Positions 36,197 to 42,419 of a stretch of 64,000 bases of DNA are shown here, piece after piece. The notes beneath the pieces are model-generated. The model worked only from the letters and a program-made list of their open reading frames with translations. It was not told the origin of the DNA and did no database searches. The stretch comes from Andeanibacterium fulvum (lineage in GTDB: Bacteria > Pseudomonadota > Alphaproteobacteria > Sphingomonadales > Sphingomonadaceae). The stretch lies in assembly GCF_037154085.1 (NCBI RefSeq), contig NZ_JBANRM010000002.1, positions 434,001-498,000 on the forward strand, written 5' to 3'. A program made the translations under genes and the position numbers. Every line of letters begins with the position of its first letter. The first letter of the stretch is position 1.

Positions 36197-37065
36197 GGCT
36201 GTTTTCCTTCGGAATAGGTCCAGCGCAGGGCAGTGTCGGGGAAGACAGTGTCCAGATCGCCCACCACGCCCTTGCCGTAGACGGGATTGGGCAGGACGAA
36301 CCAGCCCTGGCCCCACAGACTGGCGATGGCAGGCCCCGCGGTGGTGGCGCGGCGCGCATGGATGTCCATCGGCTTGGGGCTGAACAGGTCGGAGAAATCA
36401 CCCAGCTGGTCCCCGCCCATGGCGACGACGCAATAGGTCGCGGCGATGGCGGCGCGGCGTGGGTCCTTGGCGCCGCTGCCATCGGCGTCGGTGAACAGGT
36501 CCTTGCCCGGCACCGGCCTGGGGAAGCCTGCGAATTCGATCGCTTGCGCCGTCTCTTCCGCATGGGCGGAGGTGCGGTTGGTGTTGTAGATCACCGTAAT
36601 GCCAGCTGCGCTCAGCTTCGCGGCCGCTTCCAGTGCGCCGGGCACGGCAGCCACCTTGTCAAAGCCGGTCTTTTCCCAGTTCTCCCACGCCTTGAAGGAG
36701 AAGGTGGAACCGGCCGGGCGGCCCGCGTCCCAATATTCGAAGCCGATATTGAGCAGCATCGTCTCGTCGACGTCGAACACGGCGGCCAGCGGCTTGTCGC
36801 CGCAGGCTTCGAAGGCCGGGTGTTCCAGCGTCGATCCGGGGGCAAGCACGGTCTGCACCAGCGGCAGGCCAGCCTCGCGCTGGGCCTTGCGCGCCATGGC
36901 CAGGCTCACCACCCCGTTGAAGGCCTGGCGGCTGATCGCCGCGCCTTCTGCCGAGCCATAGAGGAACTGAAAGCCCTTGGACGCATCCTGCGCTGCGGCA
37001 GGGGAGGCGGCCAGCAGCGCGCCCAGCGAAGCGGAGAACAGGCTCCGCGCAATCGCGCCGCGCAT
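36193..37065 (-). CDS. HAD acid phosphatase, lipoprotein e(P4)/class B-like
   Basis: The 290-residue protein starts with a signal peptide (SLFSASLGALLAASPAAA, cleavage before QDAS) and is expected in the periplasm. It has HAD motifs: DVDET in AAVFDVDETMLLN near residue 100, YNTNRTS for motif II, and a late GDQLGDFSD block for the acidic motif. The family removes phosphate from nucleotides and other monoesters. The leader has no lipobox cysteine, so it is probably soluble. Start and stop each overlap the neighbouring CoA-transferase genes by 1 and 4 bp, so all three are translated from one message. Confidence 0.9.
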   Translation of the reverse strand: MRGAIARSLFSASLGALLAASPAAAQDASKGFQFLYGSAEGAAISRQAFNGVVSLAMARKAQREAGLPLVQTVLAPGSTLEHPAFEACGDKPLAAVFDVDETMLLNIGFEYWDAGRPAGSTFSFKAWENWEKTGFDKVAAVPGALEAAAKLSAAGITVIYNTNRTSAHAEETAQAIEFAGFPRPVPGKDLFTDADGSGAKDPRRAAIAATYCVVAMGGDQLGDFSDLFSPKPMDIHARRATTAGPAIASLWGQGWFVLPNPVYGKGVVGDLDTVFPDTALRWTYSEGKQP

Positions 37066-37772
37066 CAGGCAGTCTCCCGCTGGCGCACGGTGCGGAACTC
37101 GATCTTCTTGTCGTAAGGCGCGCCCACGATCATGCGCTGCACATAGACGCCGGGCAGGTGGATCGCATCGGGATCGAGGCTGCCAGCGGGCACCACTTCC
37201 TCCACTTCCACCACGCAGACCTTGCCGCAGGTGGCGGCGGGCTGGTTGAAATTGCGCGCCGTCTTGCGGAACTGGAGGTTGCCCGTCTCGTCCGCCCGCC
37301 ATGCCTTGACGATGGCAAGGTCGGCAAAGATCCCGCGCTCGAGGATATATTCCTCCCCGTCGAAGATCTTCACTTCCTTGCCCTCGGCCACGGCCGTGCC
37401 GACGCCGGTCTTGGTATAGAAGCCGGGAATGCCCGCACCGCCTGCGCGCATGCGTTCGGCCAGAGTGCCCTGGGGGCAGAATTCCACTTCCAGCTCGCCT
37501 GCCAGATATTGCCGCTCGAACTCCTTGTTCTCGCCGACGTAGGAACTGATCATCTTCGAGACCTGCCGCGTGCGCAGCAGCTTGCCGATGCCTTCATTGT
37601 CGATCCCGGCATTGTTGCTGGCGAAGGTCAGGTTCTTCACCCCGCTCGCCTGGATCGCGTCCAGCAGCCGCTCGGGCAGGCCGCACAGGCCGAAGCCCCC
37701 GGCGGCGACCAGCATTCCGTCCTTGAGCAGCCCGTCGAGCGCGGAGGCTGCATCGGGGTAGAGCTTGTTCAA
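37065..37772 (-). CDS. scoA: 3-oxoacid CoA-transferase subunit A
   Basis: The alpha subunit carries the CoA-binding signature GGFGLCGLPERLLDAI and NNAGIDNEGIGKLL near residues 25-65, then GENKEFERQYLAGELEVEFCPQGTLAERMRAGG and GGAGIPGFYTKTGVGT. Length (235) fits the A subunit. The start is TTG 37772 with AAGGAG 6 nt upstream; no ATG gives a sensible N-terminus. It is the first gene of the scoA-phosphatase-scoB operon, and a PhaR-like operator lies about 50 bp upstream. Confidence 0.94.
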   Translation of the reverse strand: MNKLYPDAASALDGLLKDGMLVAAGGFGLCGLPERLLDAIQASGVKNLTFASNNAGIDNEGIGKLLRTRQVSKMISSYVGENKEFERQYLAGELEVEFCPQGTLAERMRAGGAGIPGFYTKTGVGTAVAEGKEVKIFDGEEYILERGIFADLAIVKAWRADETGNLQFRKTARNFNQPAATCGKVCVVEVEEVVPAGSLDPDAIHLPGVYVQRMIVGAPYDKKIEFRTVRQRETA

Positions 37773-37819
37773 TCGAATCTCCTTGCGAGGATGCCCTTGC
37801 GCGTTGCGGCCTCGATCCT

Positions 37820-37832
37820 GCTGCGATGCAGC
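37820..37832. promoter_or_regulatory. PhaR-like operator CTGC-N3-GCAG upstream of scoA
   Basis: GCTGC-GAT-GCAGC is a short palindrome, 48 bp upstream of the scoA start and 69 bp before the divergent lipoprotein. PhaR of Paracoccus is known to bind CTGC-N3/4-GCAG sites and responds to polyhydroxybutyrate. A near-identical site is at 38434-38446. Confidence 0.5.
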
Positions 37833-37900
37833 ATACATTGCAATGGTGCATGTGGCGCAAGACGCGCTAACATCGCGGCCGACCAACAGAAGGGGCCGTT

Positions 37901-38356
37901 ATGGGCAAGTCGAGGCTTTTCGGGCTCGCGCTCACTCTCCTGCTCGCCGCCTGCGGCAGCGGGGAAGACGATGCAGGCGATGCAACGCCGTCCGTGGCGC
38001 CCGGCCCGAGTGCCTCGTCCACGCCGGAACCGGACCCTGTTTCGCTCTCCTTTCTCCCGGCAGATATTCGCGCGACCGGAACCGAGCCGTTCTGGAGCGT
38101 CGATATCCGCAAGGGCGAATTGACCTATACCACGCCTGAGAATCTCGCCGACGGCGGGGTCAAGGCGCCGGTGAGTCGCGCCGACGGGGCGGAAAGCGTG
38201 CTGTTCACTGCGACAGTGGACGGGCAGGTGCTGCAGATTCTCGTCACTCCCGGCACTTGCAGCGATGGCATGTCGGATAATTCCTATCCGTGGAGTGTCG
38301 AGCGGACGCTGGGCGAACAGACCGTGCTGGGCTGTGCCAAGCCTGCGGAAGAGTGA
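37901..38356 (+). CDS. COG3650-like lipoprotein
   Basis: The 151-residue product begins with a lipoprotein signal (LALTLLLAAC, lipidated Cys18) followed by an acidic linker, then the core RATGTEPFWSVDIRKGELTYTTPE and VLQILVTPGTCSDGMSDNSYPWSVE. That GTEPFW...C...SDN pattern marks the COG3650 family of predicted outer-membrane lipoproteins of unknown function. Two cysteines probably form a disulfide. It diverges from scoA, with the PhaR-like site between. Confidence 0.8.
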   Translation: MGKSRLFGLALTLLLAACGSGEDDAGDATPSVAPGPSASSTPEPDPVSLSFLPADIRATGTEPFWSVDIRKGELTYTTPENLADGGVKAPVSRADGAESVLFTATVDGQVLQILVTPGTCSDGMSDNSYPWSVERTLGEQTVLGCAKPAEE

Positions 38357-38433
38357 TTCCCGAATCGGATCGGCGGGCGGTGCGACAGGGGTTTGTTCTC
38401 GAAAGCTAGCATTCCGTAGCGTCAGCCAACTAT

Positions 38434-38446
38434 GCTGCAATGCAGC
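38434..38446. promoter_or_regulatory. PhaR-like operator CTGC-N3-GCAG, orphan
   Basis: GCTGC-AAT-GCAGC. It lies in a 493-bp gap without a recognisable gene, upstream of a TTGACC box at 38566 and a GTTGCAT-N3-ATGCAAC hairpin at 38544-38560. In related bacteria such sites sit before phasin or PHB genes, none of which is visible here. Confidence 0.45.
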
Positions 38447-38599
38447 AAGCTATTTTGCGAAAATCAACTCAACGTAGGTTTCGCCGCGCCGATTGCCTGA
38501 ACCTGAGATTAAAAATACCGGAAATGCGTGCGTTTCAACTCTAGTTGCATTCCATGCAACAACGCTTGACCTTTTCGCACTTGCACAAAACACCCCCCC

Positions 38600-38677
38600 G
38601 GAGCATATCAAAATGGCCTTTCAGGCATCCTCTCCCAAAACTTCCATGGCCCGGCCGGCAACGGTCGGGCCTTTTTT
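38600..38677 (+). ncRNA. Candidate small RNA ending at a strong terminator
   Basis: A -35-like TTGACC at 38566, a GCCT-N3-AGGC hairpin at 38616-38626, a single-stranded CCTCTCCC at 38629-38636 and a strong terminator at 38648-38677 form the layout of an alphaproteobacterial trans-acting sRNA with an anti-Shine-Dalgarno motif. The -10 box is poor and the start is a guess. It could equally be the leftover of a deleted phasin-type gene. Confidence 0.3.
38648..38677 (+). terminator. Strong rho-independent terminator with no gene before it
   Basis: GGCCCG-G-CCG and CGG-T-CGGGCC pair around GCAA and are followed by six T. The nearest upstream plus-strand gene ends 291 bp earlier, so it probably serves a separate short transcript. 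Confidence 0.85.
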
Positions 38678-38849
38678 CTTACCTGCGTTTCGCGCGGGTT
38701 TGCAGGGCCTGCGCAGGACTTGGTGCTGCCCCGACGGCCCCATGATCGCGCCTGCGCCTCTATCGCCGTTTGCAATCGGCCCGCCGCGTTCCTAGCTTCC
38801 TTTCTGAAGATCAATCAGGCCCTTGTCGGGCCCGCAAGGAGCAGGACGC

Positions 38850-41159
38850 ATGGCAGACGCGGACGTCGCAACACTGGATCAGGGCACCGTCCGGCTCCAG
38901 GTGGCGAATGCACGGCAGGAAGAATCCGGCCACGGCATTGCCCGCATTCCCCGATCCGCCTTTTCCCGCCTCGGCATCACCGAAGGCGATGTGGTGGAAA
39001 TCACCGGCAAGCGCGCCACGGCAGCCATTGCCGTGCCCGCTTATGAAGAAGACCAGGGCATCGACATGATCCGGCTGGACGGCCTCCAGCGCGGCAATGC
39101 CGAAACCGGTTCCGGCGAGCATGTCATGATCCGTAAGGCCGAATCGCGCCCGGCCACTCGCGTGGTCTTCGCGCCGGCCCAGCGCGAAATCCGCCTGCAG
39201 GGCCCCAGCCAGGCGCTGAAGCGGAATTTCTTCCGCAAGCCGCTGGTGGCGGGCGACCTGGTTGCCACTGCCGGCCAGCAGCCCGTGCGCGACGTGCCGC
39301 CCGAAGTGATGCGCATGTTCAATGCGCCGGCCTATGCGCTCACGCAGATTCGCCTCACCGTGGTGTCCACCGCGCCCAAGGGCATCGTCCATATCGACGA
39401 GAATACCGAGGTGGAGCTGCGCCCCGAATTCGAGGAGCCGCGCGACGGGCGCGGTTCGGTCAATTACGACGATGTCGGCGGCATGGGCGATACGATCCGC
39501 CAGTTGCAGGAAATGGTGGAGCTGCCGCTGCGCTATCCCGAGCTGTTCCGCCGCCTGGGCGTCGATCCGCCCAAGGGCGTGCTGCTGCATGGCCCGCCGG
39601 GAACGGGCAAGACCCGCCTGGCCCAGGCCGTCGCCAATGAAAGCGAGGCGGAATTCTTCATCATCAACGGGCCCGAGATCATGGGTTCGGCCTATGGCGA
39701 ATCCGAAAAGCGCCTGCGCGAAGTGTTCGAGGAGGCGACCCGCATGGCGCCCTCCATCGTCTTCATCGACGAGATCGATTCGATCGCGCCGAAGCGCAGC
39801 GAAGTGCATGGCGAGGCGGAAAAGCGCCTTGTCGCCCAGCTGCTGACCCTGATGGACGGGCTGGATAAACGCGCCAACCTCGTCGTCATCGGGGCCACCA
39901 ATCGGCCCGATGCGATTGACGAGGCCCTGCGCCGCCCCGGCCGCTTCGACCGCGAGATCGTGATCGGCGTGCCCGACGAGAAGGGCCGGCGCGAGATCAT
40001 TTCCATCCACACGCGCGGCATGCCGCTGGGCGAGGGCGTGGATCTGGACGAGCTGGCCCGGACGACTCACGGCTTTGTCGGCGCGGACCTTGCCGCCCTT
40101 GCGCGCGAGGCAGCAATCGAGGCCGTGCGCCGGATCATGCCCAAGCTCGATCTGGAAGCGCAGACCATCCCCAACGAAGTGCTGGAAGAACTCTGCGTCG
40201 AACGCGCGGACTTCGTCGAGGCATTGAAGCGCGTACAGCCCAGCGCCATGCGCGAAGTGATGGTGCAGGCGCCCAATGTGGGCTGGAGCGACATCGGCGG
40301 GCTGGGCGAGGCTCAGGAGAAGCTCAAGGAAGGCGTCGAACTGCCTCTGCGCAATCCGCAGGCCTTCCACCGGCTGGGCATTCGCGCGGCCAAGGGCTTC
40401 CTGCTCTATGGCCCTCCCGGCACCGGCAAGACCCTGCTGGCCAAGGCCGTGGCCAAGGAAGCGGAGGCGAACTTCATCTCGATCAAGTCGAGCGACCTCC
40501 TTTCCAAATGGTTCGGCGAGAGCGAGCAGCAGATCAGCCGGTTGTTCGCCCGTGCGCGGCAGGTGGCGCCCTGCGTGCTGTTTATCGACGAGATCGACAG
40601 CCTCGTGCCCGCACGCGGCACCAGCGGCAACGAACCGCAGGTGACGGCGCGGGTGGTGAACACGATCCTGGCCGAAATGGACGGGATGGAGGAATTGCAG
40701 TCCATCGTGGTGATCGGCGCGACCAATCGCCCGGCACTGGTCGACCCGGCGCTGCTGCGACCGGGCCGGTTCGACGAGCTGGTCTATGTCGGCACGCCGG
40801 ATGAGGCAGGCCGCGCGCATATCCTCAAGATTCACACGCGCGACATGCCGCTGGCATCGGATGTGGACCTTGGCGCCATCGCGAAACAGGCCGACCGCTT
40901 CACCGGCGCGGATCTGGAGGACGTGGTCCGCCGTGCGGGCCTCGTGGCCATTCGCCGCGCGGGCGAGGACGTGCAGACCGTCACTGCCGGCGATTTCGAC
41001 GAGGCACTGAAGGATTCGCGCGCCACAGTGACGCCGGAGATGGAAACCGAATATCAGAAGATGAAGGGCGAGTTGAAAAAGCGCGCCGCTGAAGTCCAGC
41101 CGATTGGTTTCATCCATGAAGGCATGGTGGAATCCACCCGCAGCCGGAAGCACGATTGA
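38850..41159 (+). CDS. CDC48/p97-type double AAA ATPase
   Basis: The 769-residue protein has the N-domain (double-psi barrel, residues about 10-95: LQVANARQEESGHGIARIPR), then two AAA modules. D1 has Walker A GPPGTGKTRLAQAVANE and Walker B IVFIDEIDSIAPKR with the RPGRFDREI arginine region. D2 has GPPGTGKTLLAKAVAKEA and VLFIDEIDSLVPARG. CDC48 proteins unfold and extract proteins as hexamers. This architecture is standard in archaea and eukaryotes and occurs patchily in bacteria, including some sphingomonads. ATG 38850 follows AAGGAG. Confidence 0.93.
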   Translation: MADADVATLDQGTVRLQVANARQEESGHGIARIPRSAFSRLGITEGDVVEITGKRATAAIAVPAYEEDQGIDMIRLDGLQRGNAETGSGEHVMIRKAESRPATRVVFAPAQREIRLQGPSQALKRNFFRKPLVAGDLVATAGQQPVRDVPPEVMRMFNAPAYALTQIRLTVVSTAPKGIVHIDENTEVELRPEFEEPRDGRGSVNYDDVGGMGDTIRQLQEMVELPLRYPELFRRLGVDPPKGVLLHGPPGTGKTRLAQAVANESEAEFFIINGPEIMGSAYGESEKRLREVFEEATRMAPSIVFIDEIDSIAPKRSEVHGEAEKRLVAQLLTLMDGLDKRANLVVIGATNRPDAIDEALRRPGRFDREIVIGVPDEKGRREIISIHTRGMPLGEGVDLDELARTTHGFVGADLAALAREAAIEAVRRIMPKLDLEAQTIPNEVLEELCVERADFVEALKRVQPSAMREVMVQAPNVGWSDIGGLGEAQEKLKEGVELPLRNPQAFHRLGIRAAKGFLLYGPPGTGKTLLAKAVAKEAEANFISIKSSDLLSKWFGESEQQISRLFARARQVAPCVLFIDEIDSLVPARGTSGNEPQVTARVVNTILAEMDGMEELQSIVVIGATNRPALVDPALLRPGRFDELVYVGTPDEAGRAHILKIHTRDMPLASDVDLGAIAKQADRFTGADLEDVVRRAGLVAIRRAGEDVQTVTAGDFDEALKDSRATVTPEMETEYQKMKGELKKRAAEVQPIGFIHEGMVESTRSRKHD

Positions 41160-41221
41160 TCGGGTGCCCCGCCTCTCTTCCTCGTGGGGAGGGGCGGGGT
41201 GCATCTTCCAACCACCACACC

Positions 41222-41364
41222 CGTTCGTCCTGAGCCTGTCGAAGGACACGCGCTGTCGTTCGCCTGGCATCCGTCCTCAAGCACAACCGTCGCCCGTTTG
41301 GCGTAGCTAGAAGGCGCCAGGAACTTTCCGTATCGCGTGTCCTTCGACAGGCTCAGGACGAGCG
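41222..41364. repeat. Inverted pair of CCTGAGCCTGTCGAAGG repeats (pair F)
   Basis: Copies at 41222-41252 and 41334-41364 face each other 81 bp apart, the widest spacing of the six pairs. A GCCCCGCC...GGCGGGG hairpin at about 41166-41202 precedes them and may end the CDC48 transcript. Confidence 0.85.
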
Positions 41365-41390
41365 GTGTTGGAGTGTGAAGCCGGGCGGCC

Positions 41391-42419
41391 CTACCCCTTC
41401 AAAGCCTCCGGCATATTCTCGCGCAGCCATTCGATCATCGCCTCGCGCATGTCGAGGCGCAGGCGGGCGAGGTCCGCTGCGTTCTTCGCGCTGACAACCA
41501 GTTTCAGCTGCACCCCGTCGATCGTCACGTCCGCCACCTGCAGTTCCCCGGTACGCTTGTCCCATTGGGGCCGCTGGGCGAGCAGGGCGAGGAAGGCTTC
41601 GCGTATCGGGGCGACGGGGCGGCCCGATGCAATCGGCAGCACTACCGACCCGGTCAGCCCGCCCGAAACGCGGGTCCAGTTCTGGAAACTGGTGTCCAGG
41701 AACTTGGACGTCGGCACGATCAGGCGGCGCTCGTCCGCGGTGCGGATCACCACATAGGTCAGGCGGATATCTTCCACCCGGCCGGTCTCATGCTCCACCA
41801 CCACCAGATCGCCGATGCGGATCGGCTCGGTCAGCGCCATCTGCATGCCCGCGATCAGCGATTTGAGCGCCGGCTGGGCGGCGGCGCCCACGGCCAGGCC
41901 CGCAAGGCCGGCCGAAGCCATCAGAGTGACGCCCACATTGCGCACGCCGGGTATGCCCAGCAGCATCAGCGCCACGGTGACGAATACGATCACAAAGCCC
42001 GCCGTGCGCGAGAAGATCGCGATGCGCGTGCGGCGGCTGCGTGCGGTCTGTTCGTCGGCGGAAAGTTCCGCCCGGCTGTCCATGGCAAGGGCAAAGGCCT
42101 TGATCAGCGAGAAGGCGACCCAGCCGAGCAAGGCAGGCACCACGAAGCGGGCGACATTGTCCCACAGATGGGCGAGCGTGGGCTGGGCCTCCGCCGCGAT
42201 GGAGAGGGCGACCGCGACCAGCGACCAGCGCAAGGGCTGGCGCAGCCGGTCCAGCACCAGCTCGTCCGATTGCATTTGCGACAGGCGCGTGATTCGTCCG
42301 GCAATGGCGAAGATGGCGAAATGCAGCGCCAGTGCGATGCCCACCGCGATTCCGCCGGCGATGGCCGCACTGGTGGCTTCCTTGGCCAGCAGGTGCAGAT
42401 CGCCGAATGCGGTGATCAA
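41391..42419 (-). CDS. MscS-family mechanosensitive channel
   Basis: The 342-residue protein has about five membrane helices and the MscS pore/beta block: AGLAVGAAAQPALKSLIAGMQMALTEPIRIGDLV, then VEHETGRVEDIRLTYVVIRTADERRLIVPTSKF. It releases ions or solutes on hypo-osmotic stress. I take TTG 42419 as start, overlapping the polA stop (TTGA) with GGGGAGA as ribosome site. It follows polA on the same strand and is probably translated with it. Confidence 0.85.
   Translation of the reverse strand: MITAFGDLHLLAKEATSAAIAGGIAVGIALALHFAIFAIAGRITRLSQMQSDELVLDRLRQPLRWSLVAVALSIAAEAQPTLAHLWDNVARFVVPALLGWVAFSLIKAFALAMDSRAELSADEQTARSRRTRIAIFSRTAGFVIVFVTVALMLLGIPGVRNVGVTLMASAGLAGLAVGAAAQPALKSLIAGMQMALTEPIRIGDLVVVEHETGRVEDIRLTYVVIRTADERRLIVPTSKFLDTSFQNWTRVSGGLTGSVVLPIASGRPVAPIREAFLALLAQRPQWDKRTGELQVADVTIDGVQLKLVVSAKNAADLARLRLDMREAMIEWLRENMPEALKG

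Noticed and set aside
38493..38795. A 100-codon plus-strand frame in the orphan gap.
   Set aside because: It runs through a terminator hairpin, has no ribosome-binding site and no family resemblance.
38811..41270. An 819-codon minus-strand frame opposite the CDC48 ATPase.
   Set aside because: Antisense shadow: its His/Arg/Gly-rich translation has no family features and the plus-strand gene is certain.
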